Shown: positions 54,808-64,000 of the stretch, piece after piece
How positions within the stretch are numbered: the first letter of the stretch is position 1
How the letters are laid out: the number at the start of each line of letters is the position of its first letter
Origin: Haberlea rhodopensis
Taxonomy: Eukaryota > Streptophyta > Magnoliopsida > Lamiales > Gesneriaceae
Length of the DNA stretch: 64,000 nt
Assembly (NCBI GenBank): GCA_907163345.1
Contig: CAJQUN010000021.1
Coordinates: forward strand, 6,448,001 to 6,512,000
Direction of reading: 5' to 3'
Program-made: the position numbers and the translations under genes
Notes under the pieces: generated by a model
The model's database searches: none
The model's input: the letters and a program-made list of their open reading frames with translations, nothing else
What the model was told of the DNA's origin: nothing

Positions 54808-56130
54808 CTACATACCAGAAAATAACTCTGGGTAGTGCTGCATCATGTGGCACTCCGTCTCCCACGTGGCCTCCTCGACACCCCTGCGATCCCACTGAAC
54901 CTTGATTATCGGTATTACTTTATTCCGGAGTCTGCGATCAGCCCTGTCTAAAATCCTGACTGGCCATTCCTCATACGATACATCAGAATCCAACTGAACC
55001 TCAGAAGGCTGCAATACATGTGACGGATCCGGCTCATATTTCCGTAACATAGATACATGAAACACGTCGTGAATACCAGACAACGACGGTGGTAGTGCCA
55101 AACGGTACGCCAAGGTACCGATGCGCTGCAAAATCTCATACGGTCCCACATACCTCGGAGACAATTTACCACGCATACCAAACCGAACCACACCCCTGAA
55201 AGGTGAAATCTTCAAAAAGACCCTGTCTCCCAACTGAAATTCCAACGGTCTCCGCCGTTTATTCGCATAGGCTGCCTGCCTGTCCTGGGCTGCCTTCATT
55301 TTCTGTCGGATAATCTTTATCTTATCCTCCATCTCCCGAATCAGTTCGGGTCCCCCCACTGCTTTACTGGTCAAGTCATCCCAGTATAATGGCGACCTAC
55401 AACGCCTACCATACAAAGCTTCAAACGGAGCCATCTGAATACTCGCCTGATAGCTGTTGTTGTATGAAAACTCTACCAAGGCCAAAGAATCTTGCCATGA
55501 GGCATCAAATTCTAGTATACACGCCCGTAGCATGTCCTCGAGCGTCTGTATAGTGCGCTCAGTCTGACCATCCGTCTGGGGATGATAAGCCGTACTCAAT
55601 CTTACCTCAGTGCCCAAAGCTGACTGTAAACCTCCCCAGAAATGAGATGTGAACCGCGGGTCTCTGTCAGACACAATAGACACTGGAATCCCATGCAGTC
55701 TCACTATGTCCCGAACATACAACTGAGCCATCCTCAAGTATGTGTACGTCATACTGTAGGGGATGAAGTGAGCTACCTTCGTCAGCCTGTCAATGATCAC
55801 CCAAATGGCATCACAACCCGAAGTAGTCCTCGGCAAGTGGGTCACAAAGTCCATAGATATGTGCTCCCACTTCCACTCCGGTATCTCTAAGCTCCTTAGC
55901 TCGCCACCGGGTCTCTGCCTCTCTGCCTTAACCTGCTGACAGATCAAACACCTCTTGACAAATGAGATTACAACACGTTTCATCCGTTTCCACCAGAACT
56001 GATCACACAAGTCCTTATACATTTTCCTACCTCCTGGGTGGATGCTAAATCGGCTACTATGAGCTCGCTCCAAGATTCCTCTACGCAACTCCGGCGTACC
56101 TGGAACTACCCATTGGTTACCGAGTCTCAA
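54808..56130 (-). CDS. Tekay integrase with C-terminal chromodomain
   Basis: 440 codons. The zinc-binding HHCC region is at ~25-67 (HSSRFSIHPGGRKMY, CLICQQVKAE). The catalytic core has the DD35E residues in SMDFVTHLP (near 95), VSDRDPRFTSHFW (near 157) and HPQTDGQTERTIQTLEDML (near 190). The GPYEIL and HDVFHVSMLRKY motifs follow. The C-terminal chromodomain is PVRILDRADRRLRNKVIPII, then KVQWDRRGVEEATWE. Chromodomains of this group are thought to steer integration to heterochromatin. The upstream end is a frameshift, so the ATG is not the natural start. It ends 70 bp before the 3' LTR. Confidence 0.92.
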   Translation of the reverse strand: MRLGNQWVVPGTPELRRGILERAHSSRFSIHPGGRKMYKDLCDQFWWKRMKRVVISFVKRCLICQQVKAERQRPGGELRSLEIPEWKWEHISMDFVTHLPRTTSGCDAIWVIIDRLTKVAHFIPYSMTYTYLRMAQLYVRDIVRLHGIPVSIVSDRDPRFTSHFWGGLQSALGTEVRLSTAYHPQTDGQTERTIQTLEDMLRACILEFDASWQDSLALVEFSYNNSYQASIQMAPFEALYGRRCRSPLYWDDLTSKAVGGPELIREMEDKIKIIRQKMKAAQDRQAAYANKRRRPLEFQLGDRVFLKISPFRGVVRFGMRGKLSPRYVGPYEILQRIGTLAYRLALPPSLSGIHDVFHVSMLRKYEPDPSHVLQPSEVQLDSDVSYEEWPVRILDRADRRLRNKVIPIIKVQWDRRGVEEATWETECHMMQHYPELFSGM

Positions 56131-56140
56131 AGAACCATCC

Positions 56141-56830
56141 TCAGCTGCTCTGAACTTTGATGGCTAACCCTGAAGTGCTAAATGTCCATCTCTGAACCTC
56201 ATCATCTGTCCTCTGAGCTCTCCTGATATTCTCATAGATATATGGCTCAGCCAATAGAGTCGATACCCAAACCGGCGATGCGTCCACATCGAAGTCATAG
56301 CCCAGATGGCAATAAGAAGTCATCATAGCCGACAAATGCATGGCATCTTCAGCAGTGTTCTTCACCTTCCGACTCAAGGCGTCTGCTGTCAAATTGGCTT
56401 TTCCCTGATGGTACTCTATTTCACAGTCATAGTCTTTGAGCAAATCCATCCATCTCCTCTGACGCATATTCAACTCCGCCTGAGTAAACAAGAATTTTAG
56501 GCTCTTATGATCCGTGTATATGGTAAAAGATGTACCATACAGGTAGTGCCTCCAAATCTTCAGGGCAAAGATAATAGCCGCCAACTCCAAATCATGGACC
56601 GGGTATCTAGCCTCATGCGGCTTCAACTGTCTCGATGCATAAGCTACCACATGCTTATCTTGCATCAGAACACAACCTAAGCCCTGCAATGATGCGTCAG
56701 TATAAAGGACAAACCTCTTGTTCTCTGAAGGAATCACCAATACCGGCGCCGACGTCAATCGGTGCTTCAACTCTTGGAAGCTCTCCTCACAAGCCTCTGA
56801 CCAAAAGAAGGGTACTCCCTTTTGGGTCAA
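56141..56830 (-). CDS. Tekay RNase H segment
   Basis: Begins after a nonsense codon, in the same frame as the RT segment (EACEESFQELKHRLTSAPVL). It contains the Ty3-type RNase H: FVLYTDASLQGLGCVLMQ (near residue 45), the DLELAAIIFALKIWRHYLYG helix, YTDHKSLKFLF and ADALSRK near 150. RNase H removes the RNA strand during cDNA synthesis. The segment ends with a frameshift near 56150-56190. Confidence 0.88.
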   Translation of the reverse strand: MTQKGVPFFWSEACEESFQELKHRLTSAPVLVIPSENKRFVLYTDASLQGLGCVLMQDKHVVAYASRQLKPHEARYPVHDLELAAIIFALKIWRHYLYGTSFTIYTDHKSLKFLFTQAELNMRQRRWMDLLKDYDCEIEYHQGKANLTADALSRKVKNTAEDAMHLSAMMTSYCHLGYDFDVDASPVWVSTLLAEPYIYENIRRAQRTDDEVQRWTFSTSGLAIKVQSS

Positions 56831-56875
56831 CTGCGTCAGTGGCTTGGCAATCTTAGAAAATCCCTCGACGAAGCG

Positions 56876-58534
56876 TCAGTAATAACCGGCCAAGCCAAGA
56901 AAACTCCGTATCTCGGGCACAGAAGTGGGTGCAGCCCACTCCATCACAGCCTCAGTCTTCCTGGGGTCCACTGAAATCCCACTGCTAGATATGATATGCC
57001 CCAGAAACACTACACTGCTCAACCAAAACTCACACTTACTGAGCTTGGCATATAATTGGTGATCTCTGAGGATCTGGAGCATCGTCCTCAAGTGTTTCAC
57101 ATGCTCTTCCTCGCTCCGGGAGTAGATGAGTATATCGTCAATAAACACAATGACGAACTGATCCAAGGGTTGGAACACCCGATTCATCAAGCTCATAAAG
57201 AGAGCCGGGGCGTTCGTCACATCAAACGGCATCACTAAGAACTCGTAGTGTCCATACCGAGTCCGAAATGCTGTCTTCTGCACATCCTCCTCCCTGACTC
57301 GAATTTGGTGATACCCGGATCTCAAATCAATCTTGCTATAAAGTCTGGTACCTTGCAACTGGTCAAACAGATCATCAATCGTTGGGAGAGGATACTTGTT
57401 CTTCACTGTGGCCTTATTCAGTTGCCGGTAATCGATGCACAAACGCATCGAGCCATCTTTCTTCTTCACAAAAAGAACTGGTGCGCCCCAAGGCGATACG
57501 CTAGGGGGTATATATCCTTTATCAAGGAGCTCCTGCAACTGCTCCTTCAGTTCTCTCAACTCTGCCGGTGCCATCCGGTAAGGGGCACGAGAAATAGCGG
57601 ATGTCCCCGGTAATAACTCAATCCCAAACTCGACTTCCCTAGCCGGTGGGAATCCTGGAATCTCCTCCGGGAACACATCAGCAAATTCCGCTACCACTGG
57701 TATATCCTCAACTCTTAACTCTTTGCTCTTTCCCAACATATCCACGGCATAGATGAGATTACCCGTGTGTCCACGCTCCAACAATTGGGACATTTTAATT
57801 GCCAAAATCAACGGAATCTTCGCACGAGACCCGTTGCCATAGAAAATCCACTGAACTCCCAAATGAGATCTGAACCGTAATGTCCTCTGTCGACAATCCA
57901 CCACTGCCTGATATCTGTTCAGAATGTCGATGCCCACAATACAGTCAACATCTGACATACCCAAAACAGTCAAATCTGCCTTTATCTCATTGCCCTCAAA
58001 ATAAATGAGGCAGTCCATCAAAAACTGATCAGCAACAACTCTCTTTCCGGTGGGTGTCGAGACCAATAGAGACGTGGGTAACAGAGACGTGCGCATATGA
58101 TGTCTCTCCACAAAGTCCGCAGACACAAAAGAGTGCGAAGCACCTGTGTCTATCAAAATAAAGGCGGAATACGTAAATAAAAAGCACGTACCCGCTATCA
58201 CTTCCTCTGGAGCTGCATCGGCCTGCTCCCTGGTCAACGCATAGACCTGTCCCTGAGGTGGCCCCATCGCCTGTCCTCCCATCTGTCGAGGCACCATCGG
58301 CGGCCTCTGATGTACTGTCCCGGTAGAAAACCTCCCTCTACCTCCTCTAAGATCCACCTGACCATCACCATTCTGACAGAACCGAGATATGTGGCCCATC
58401 TTGCCACATTTATAACAAGCCGTACAGTCTCGCATGTGATGTGGTCCTCCACAAAAAGGACACTTCACCACTCCACTCCTACTCGCTTGAGTCTGCCCTC
58501 TGTTGCTAGGCGCACCGCCCCTCCTGTTATCCAT
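56876..58534 (-). CDS. Tekay zinc knuckle, protease and reverse transcriptase segment
   Basis: 552 codons in the frame of gag. The CCHC knuckle CYKCGKMGHISRFC is near residue 40. The protease has LIDTGASHSFVS near 128. The RT begins at ~310 (YRMAPAELRELKEQLQELL), with RLCIDYRQLNKATVKNKYPL, SKIDLRSGYHQIRV and the catalytic FIDD near 465. The conserved MPFGLTNAPA reads MPFDVTNAPA here, which may weaken the fold. TGA 56876-56878 replaces an expected Arg codon in the GYY(R)RF motif, consistent with a CGA to TGA transition. Confidence 0.92.
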   Translation of the reverse strand: MDNRRGGAPSNRGQTQASRSGVVKCPFCGGPHHMRDCTACYKCGKMGHISRFCQNGDGQVDLRGGRGRFSTGTVHQRPPMVPRQMGGQAMGPPQGQVYALTREQADAAPEEVIAGTCFLFTYSAFILIDTGASHSFVSADFVERHHMRTSLLPTSLLVSTPTGKRVVADQFLMDCLIYFEGNEIKADLTVLGMSDVDCIVGIDILNRYQAVVDCRQRTLRFRSHLGVQWIFYGNGSRAKIPLILAIKMSQLLERGHTGNLIYAVDMLGKSKELRVEDIPVVAEFADVFPEEIPGFPPAREVEFGIELLPGTSAISRAPYRMAPAELRELKEQLQELLDKGYIPPSVSPWGAPVLFVKKKDGSMRLCIDYRQLNKATVKNKYPLPTIDDLFDQLQGTRLYSKIDLRSGYHQIRVREEDVQKTAFRTRYGHYEFLVMPFDVTNAPALFMSLMNRVFQPLDQFVIVFIDDILIYSRSEEEHVKHLRTMLQILRDHQLYAKLSKCEFWLSSVVFLGHIISSSGISVDPRKTEAVMEWAAPTSVPEIRSFLGLAGYY

Positions 58535-58591
58535 TCGTCTCCCACCAAACCGAGAAGATGAGGAAGAAGCCCCACGAGGTTTAAATGATTC

Positions 58592-59323
58592 TCATCGTGG
58601 CCTCAAGTTATTAGACACTGGCCTCGGCGGCGGGACTTGTGGGGGTGCAACGTCCGGGTAAGCACTGACTCCAATCTCTGCTAGCTCCGCTCTAGTGAGA
58701 GCATCATCAAAAGAAGTGGGGTTGTTGGAGATAACCCGATCAGAAAGTTCCGTTCGCAGCCCCTTTAGAAAGTGCCTCATCTTGGCATGCCCATTTGTTG
58801 CAACGTGGGGAACATACCTCAACAAGGATGAGTAATGCATGGCATAGTTCGAGACTGACATGCTCCCCTGTTTCAAGCTCGTGAATTCATCCTCCTTTGT
58901 TTTCCTAGCCGCCACAAAAAAGTATCGGTTTAGAAACCGAGTCCGAAATAAAGTCCAGTCAATCACCATACCCTGAGCTCTCAGTTCCATTACCGTCGTC
59001 TTCCACCACATGGAAGACTTCTTTGCCAGTTGGAATTCTGCCAGTCTTAACCAAGCCGTCCTAGCACACGGCGCAGATACAAATATCTGTTCTAATCTCT
59101 CTAGCCACTCCTCGGCCTCTTCTCCTGTTTCTGTTCCCTCAAACATAGGCGGGTGGAAAGTTAGGAACTGACTCAGACTAAGCTCCCCTGGTAAAAGCAA
59201 CTGAGCTACCGGCTCCATGCCCACAGCAGGTGGAGGTAAAGGATTTGTCTGACCAATGCTAGCGTTCACGCTTCCAACATCGCCCACTCCTTCATTGAGG
59301 TTCTCCACATTCATATCCGCCAT
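58592..59323 (-). CDS. Tekay Gag, N-terminal part
   Basis: Starts at ATG 59323 (MADMNVENLNEG), ~160 bp inside the 5' LTR edge. It carries the capsid domain (FLTFHPPMFEGTETGEEAEE, AEFQLAKKSSMWWKTTVM, FLNRYFFVAARKTKEDEFTS, FLKGLRTELSDRVI). It stops at TGA 58592-58594; the same frame continues to the zinc knuckle segment at 58534, so one nonsense codon interrupts gag. Confidence 0.88.
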   Translation of the reverse strand: MADMNVENLNEGVGDVGSVNASIGQTNPLPPPAVGMEPVAQLLLPGELSLSQFLTFHPPMFEGTETGEEAEEWLERLEQIFVSAPCARTAWLRLAEFQLAKKSSMWWKTTVMELRAQGMVIDWTLFRTRFLNRYFFVAARKTKEDEFTSLKQGSMSVSNYAMHYSSLLRYVPHVATNGHAKMRHFLKGLRTELSDRVISNNPTSFDDALTRAELAEIGVSAYPDVAPPQVPPPRPVSNNLRPR

Positions 59324-59468
59324 GCTGTAATACAAAGGTTAACAGCAATTCCAAACAATATATATGTTATGCCGTTAGATAACATAATGCGTAAACATGC
59401 TCCAATGTAAACACCTAGCCAACCATGCTAAGGCTACCCTTCACTCATTCCCGGGTTCTCTAACCACT

Positions 59469-59480
59469 GCTCTGATACCA
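59469..59480 (-). other. Tekay primer-binding site
   Basis: Minus strand TGGTATCAGAGC, a perfect 12-nt match to the initiator tRNA-Met complement, 4 bp from the LTR. Confidence 0.85.
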
Positions 59481-59484
59481 CTAA

Positions 59485-59841
59485 TGTAAGGACCCTAGTT
59501 CTTAAATGCGGATTAAAGGCATAATTAAAATTTTCATGCATAAACGGAGTATAAAAGTTGTGTTGGTGCCTTGAGCTATTAGGTTACAGTGCCAAAATAA
59601 AGTTCCAAAATGGATTAATTACATTCCCAACCAATGAATATTAATCCTATAGCTTTACACTACTCCTAGAGTAGATACTATACAAAAGAATATGCCTGCT
59701 ACCAAGAGCACTCCTCACTAGCTCACTGCACCAACTCGCCTTAGTCCGTCCGCCCAAAAGTACCTACAGGATCAACCCCCAAAACCATGAGCATGTACAA
59801 AATCATATTCACAATAATATGATAGCAATTCAAATGCATAA
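59485..59841 (-). repeat. Tekay 5' LTR, truncated to its 3' ~356 bp
   Basis: Matches 52691-53046 with about four substitutions. It ends at the microhomology tgcataa (59835-59841), after which Athila-type LTR sequence begins. Without its promoter half this copy could not be transcribed from its own LTR. Confidence 0.92.
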
Positions 59842-60415
59842 TCGATAGTTTGTTAAGAAACAACTGAGATTAATAATTAACCGGCTGTAGGGGTTATTGA
59901 ATTCTTAGGAGAAACGGTTGAGTAATCAATTTTAACGGCTGTAGTTTTCATTGATTAGATTTGTCGAACTCATTAGTTTTGAAACTATCATTGATTTAAT
60001 CATTAACGGCTGTAGTGGTGATTAGAGATTTGGTAAGGGTCGAATTGAATGTTGTTTTCTCTTTGTCTACGAATAAGATGAGTAGGAATTGAATTTCCAA
60101 TCGATAGATAATCGAAAGAATTCGAATGTTTTGATTTGATGACCAAAAGATAATTTTCCAAAAGTACGGTTACCTGAAAACCAAGAATCGCTTCGCTCTC
60201 ATAAGTTTAAATCATCTTAGTTAATCTCGTTAATTAGTTTAATTATAGAATTTGCTTAGTAGTAATCATTCATCCTAAAACCCCCTTGTTACTATTCGTT
60301 TTTGGCACGAAATAAATTTACCTTCCCTGTGGGATCGATCCCTACTTCCGCTACTACATATTTTTGCTATTAACTGAAGAATGATTAATTTGGGCGTACA
60401 CGATAAGCGCTACCA
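59841..60415 (+). repeat. Athila-type 3' LTR, truncated
   Basis: Matches 48081-48654 to its end (gctacca). The first ~925 bp are missing, replaced at a 7-bp microhomology by Tekay LTR sequence. Confidence 0.9.
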
Positions 60416-61144
60416 CGCGACCAGCGGGTTTCCAAAAAATTCGAGCTTTAACGGTGTTTTTCACACCCAAACTCAAAACCAACACCCCTTACTCCTTCAA
60501 CACCTCAAATACTCCATTTAAAGCCAATCAAAACACCAAAAATACAACTTTGGATTTTAACCAAAAATCCCCAAATTCAAATCTAACCCAACACCTAACC
60601 AAAATCTACAATACCTAATCGAAACGAAGGTAAAGGTGAGGGGAAGAAGATTACCAACTTTTCTTCGAGAAATCCGGCTTCCGGCCAAGCTTCCAGCCAT
60701 ATTTTCCAAAGGGAGAAAAAGGGGGTTTGGGGGGGAGAGAGAGGCGTGGATGAGAGGAGAGAGGGGGAAATGATTTGTGTCATCCTGAAACACCGAGTCC
60801 ACTTGGTATATATAGTACCAAGGCTCCAAAATATCAAGTCCTCCACAAATACATCATGACTCATTAAAAATCATCTGTTTTCAATAATTATTTCTCCAAT
60901 CTCAATTTCCAATACCAGCCACAATACAAAGTACCCCGGACTCTAGATACCACCAAAAACCAATTCCAAGGTTTCTCACCACGATGGAATACAATCTCAC
61001 CATTTGGACCCAACCATCCCAAAATACCCGATTTAACATTCTCGGGTGCCCCAACACCGCAATTAATTCATAATTGCCACAAATAAACTCCCTTGAGGAT
61101 CATTACCACACCGGGATTAACGCCATTAATTCCCGGGCATCACA
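60416..61144 (-). repeat. Element A right LTR, remaining portion
   Basis: Continues after the repeated cgcga (60416-60420). It aligns with 40530-41253, contains the TATA dyad at 60802-60822 and ends gggcatcaca. Confidence 0.88.
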
Positions 61145-61378
61145 GAATTTGTCATGCTTTCTATCAAAATACTATTCAAACCATCCAATTTTATCATATA
61201 TTCTTTTGAGTTATCAATTAACTCGTTCAAACAGTACATATCTTTCTAAGGTTCAATTCATGCAACCTTATTACATTGATAAAAAACTTCCCCAAAATAT
61301 CATAACTATCATCAAAATCAATTATAAAATAATTCATCTCAATATTTGAAGAAACTGAAAATTTGAGATTTTTAGGCC

Positions 61379-61525
61379 GACCGATCGTTCTGTTGGATCG
61401 ACCAATCGATCGGTCGCCTCCACCGATCGATCGGTCGATTTTTCCGATCGATCGATGGGCGCCATATTTGTCACCCTTTGCTACGGCCTTTGACCGATTT
61501 ATCGGTTCATCTTACCAATTGATAG
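61379..61525. repeat. Degenerate GATCGATCG palindromes in LTR C
   Basis: Units at 61379, 61404, 61425 and 61446, then weaker ones near 61492 and 61517; spacings 25, 21, 21, 46 and ~25 bp. The order resembles the quartets of A, B and Tekay at the same LTR offset but is more decayed. Confidence 0.7.
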
Positions 61526-62315
61526 GTCGATGCTGTTACACGAAAATCTCCATTTTAAACCCATTTTCAACCTCACCACATCACTCAAGATCAATTCCTT
61601 TTTTTCATACACTCACAATTCTTCATCAACGAATATTATTTCATAAAAACATTTATTCAACAAGTTCAAGAAAATCATTCTAAAACTCAAAATCCCCAAA
61701 AACATTAATCCACATTTAACAAAATCACCATCAAAACTCAATAAAATTAGTATCAAAACATAAATTACTTACCCTAACAAAATCCCTTCAAATTTGAGTC
61801 CAAAACTAGGCAGTTATCCTTGAAGGTAGAGGACAAAACCATGCAATTATCCTTGAAGGTAGATGAGAGAAGTTGGAGTAGGGAAGAGAGAAGGGAAATC
61901 GATTTTTTTGATTGTGTGTAGAATGTGAGTTGTGTGTGTAAGAGAAAGATGATAAATTGTTTTCATCATTTACAATTTAGTCCTTAGGTTTAAGTCCACA
62001 TTATAAATTCAACCCAAAAACTCACTAAAAATTCAACTTCAATAATTCATCTACTAATTTCAACTCACAATTACCTCACTAATTCACATTATGCCATCTC
62101 AACTATTTATCCATTCAATAATTATGACGCAATCATATTATTCAATTTCACAATTTATATGATAATTTTTCTTATTAAGTCATATAATTTAATCATACCC
62201 GGTTTATCTCAAAACCGAGTCCAAAAGCAAAACGACAATTGTTTATAGTTATCTCTTAGTTATCACATTCAATTTCATGTAATAAAGGTAATTAAGTTCA
62301 AGACATCACATTGTG

Positions 62316-63456
62316 TTACGAAGTGTTTGTTATGACAAATAATTTAAAAAGAAAGGACTTGAAAATAATTATATTTGAACGACACTCTATATGGGAATTT
62401 CGATGAGTCTATCAGATATGGTCCAAGAGTGTATCTACATTTGAAAGAATAATTTCAAAATATTATTACGACAACTTTACACATTTTATTAAATAAACAT
62501 TTTTATTTCATTTGTTCATTCGATTGTTGCGCATAATCTAGTTACATGTTACATCAATTTCCACATTCAGACACGATTCGAATAATAATTTTAAAAAGTA
62601 CAAATTCTCCATCAAATGTTCTAAAATTAATTCACATTGAAAGCATACAAACATTCACCTGGTTGTCCATTCTTTAAAAAAAAATATGAAAAAATTATAG
62701 TTGTAGCTAGAAAATATTTATTAATTTTTGATAAATATAACCGATAGTTTTTTGAAAAGTTTGTGTGGTTATAAAGAAATCTTCACTCTTATTTTCCATT
62801 TTCCTTCTTCTCCAATAAACTTTTATGTGTTATGTTTTATAGAGAAATCATAAAAAGTGATGGATCTATGCTCCACTCATTCCTCATTCATGTTTTTTGT
62901 TTTTTTCTTTTGTTTAGGATTTCCATTTTTCCATACGTAATGCAATGTTATTTCGATTATGGTGCACAATAGATGTTGGTTTGGTTCCCGTATCAGTGGT
63001 TTAGACATCGAAGAAGATGACTAAAGAGAATAACCATATATCCCTCTATAATGTGTATAAGTGTGAAAATGTATTTTATCGAGCATATAAATTTGCCTAT
63101 AAGATCAAAACCTTTTGCTTACGCCCCTTGTCTCCCTTATGATTTGGTATAAAATACATAGCAAGTGAAGTAACATTATTGTTTAAACTAAACTAAAATA
63201 TGAAATTTGTTATTGTTCAAACTAGATATTATCTATATATAATTCTACCGAAAAAAAATATATGAACGATTTAAGGTGTGTAAGGGTTCATTCTCTATGC
63301 CCTTCCTCTCTTTCGAAAAATGTAGTCGTATGTTGCCATATTTAATTCAACCGAAAATACACTCAGTTTTTTCTTCTTTCAAATCTTATTTATGTATCTT
63401 TCAATAAAACAATTATTTTTATTTTTATATTTCATTTTTTCCAATGGCAACCAATC
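62316..63456. other. AT-rich intergenic DNA
   Basis: No gene, structural RNA or element recognised on either strand. Confidence 0.5.
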
Positions 63457-64000
63457 TGATGTTATAGGATAAATCAGTCTCTTCAGGTAAAATTTCATAC
63501 AGGTGCCGAGCAAGAAATACCCGAACATAGAGCTCCGAACGACATATTACCCGAGGAGGTCAACCTGCTCAGATTATTGGTCAAAGCTATAACGAAAAAT
63601 CCGGACATAACTGACAATTAACGGGTGCGGATGAACGTGCGTTGATGGCGAGTGGATTTGTCAGACACTTCTGGAGCCAATAATGTCACAATCAGATGAC
63701 ATTGTATCCCGGATTTAACGAGCATTAACCACCATATTCAACAGTATAACTACAAGCCTAGGATGTCATTGCAAGGGTTGAACTTTTTGGGCAAGAAAAG
63801 ACTCCGAAGAGAGCATAGTATATTGTATGTTTTGTCTTTTTATTCTAGTTCTTTGTTTGACCTCATTGTCCAAATGTTGTGTCATAGTCTCGTAACCCAT
63901 CAATGTCTATAGTGAAAATTTTATACTGGACAAGGTTCAGTAAATTTTTCTTCATTTTGGAGGTTTTCCACGTAAAAGAATTGGGGTGTCTCTCGTAAAA
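63457..64000 (+). mobile_element. LTR of the 20639-21227 family, cut by window end
   Basis: Starts tgatgttatagg and follows the solo LTR (read on its minus strand) through gaaaagactccgaagagagc and gttttccacgtaaaa, with considerable divergence. Whether it is solo or part of a full element lies beyond the window. Confidence 0.78.

Larger units (their letters stand above)
52691..59841 (-). mobile_element. Tekay/Del-type chromodomain Gypsy element, right LTR truncated
   Basis: Minus strand: truncated 5' LTR (59841-59485), PBS, gag, protease, RT, RNase H, integrase with chromodomain, PPT, 3' LTR (54737-52691). Two nonsense codons and one frameshift are visible. The 356 bp shared by the two LTRs differ at about four positions (~1%), so insertion was recent. 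The right flank was lost in the deletion, so no TSD can be verified; the left flank is gtaag. Confidence 0.92.
47153..60415 (+). mobile_element. Athila-type Gypsy element with gag-protease only, TSD CGCGA, interrupted
   Basis: The 5' LTR is 47153-48654; then come a TGGCGCCGTTGCC-type PBS, gag, a protease-like ORF, and a 3' non-coding part to 52690. The Tekay insertion and a truncated 3' LTR (59841-60415) follow. Perfect cgcga duplications at 47148-47152 and 60416-60420 fix the ends. RT, RNase H and integrase are absent. The post-ORF phrases gggaggcaacccaagggg and ggggacaatgtatgattt, typical of Athila 3' regions, follow the protease directly. The LTR parts differ by about 1.6% by eye. Confidence 0.87.
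39292..61144 (-). mobile_element. Element A: non-autonomous Gypsy-type retrotransposon, interrupted
   Basis: The left LTR is 39292-41253, the internal region 41254-45621 and the right LTR 45622-47152 plus 60416-61144 after removal of the nested elements. Flanks aaatt (39287-39291) and gaatt (61145-61149) match at 4 of 5 positions. Like B it has no pol and carries Tekay-like LTR ends, PBS and PPT. LTR divergence is about 6% over the first 160 bp by eye, older than the elements nested in it. Confidence 0.85.
38116..62310 (-). mobile_element. Solo LTR C, split by element A, TSD TTGTG
   Basis: The left part (38116-39291) starts tgtaggacccc and the right part (61145-62310) ends gacatcaca. Perfect ttgtg copies lie at 38111-38115 and 62311-62315. 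Together they form one ~2.34-kb LTR of the A/B type, with a 49-bp satellite on the left and degenerate palindromes on the right (61379-61525). No internal region remains, so it became a solo LTR, presumably before A inserted. Confidence 0.85.

Overview
This is nuclear DNA of a flowering plant, most likely a eudicot. It is AT-rich, dominated by LTR retrotransposons of typical plant lineages, and carries one intron-less host gene. Only one host protein gene is convincingly visible: an EXO70H-type exocyst subunit (22314-24239, +). Nearly everything else is transposable-element DNA, and many of its boundaries can be fixed from LTR ends and target-site duplications (TSDs).

Left part: 1-7857 is a Ty1/Copia element on + (5' LTR cut by the window start, iMet-type PBS, leader, degenerate gag-pol, 3' LTR). 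It abuts a ~0.66-kb segment that recurs at 18536-19233. Between the two copies lie a decayed LTR tail (8518-8866) and a complete non-autonomous element, here called B, on - (9380-18416, TSD TAAGA, LTRs ~2.3-2.4 kb, no recognisable pol).

Middle part: intergenic DNA with a solo LTR (20639-21227, TSD GGGAT), a tRNA-like sequence inside a CCGG-rich repeat, the EXO70H gene with a TATA box, a hAT-like MITE (24619-25125), an LTR without TSD (26247-26742), and a solo LTR of the left Copia family (27816-29323, TSD GAAAT). Next come twin hairpins, a possible last exon of an unidentified gene (29693-29923, -), and a hAT-like element (30081-37537, TSD TTTGATTC). A Ty3/Gypsy Tat-type element on - (archaeal-type second RNase H, 83-bp hairpin satellite, no 3' LTR found) sits inside that hAT.

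Right part: a four-level nest. A solo LTR, C (38116-62310, TSD TTGTG), is split by non-autonomous element A (39292-61144, -). The 5' LTR of A is split by an Athila-type gag-protease element (47153-60415, +, TSD CGCGA). That element is in turn invaded by a Tekay/Del-type chromodomain Gypsy element (52691-59841, -), whose right LTR is fused by a microhomology deletion to the remnant of the Athila-type 3' LTR. Hand-estimated LTR divergence agrees with nesting order (A ~6%, Athila-type ~1.6%, Tekay ~1%). The window ends inside an LTR of the family seen at 20639-21227.

The most unusual signal is a shared architecture in the LTRs of A, B, Tekay and the unrelated Athila-type element. Each carries eight GATCGATCG-type palindromes in four pairs, with 20-22 bp between pair members, and each pair can fold into a hairpin. 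C has a degenerate version.
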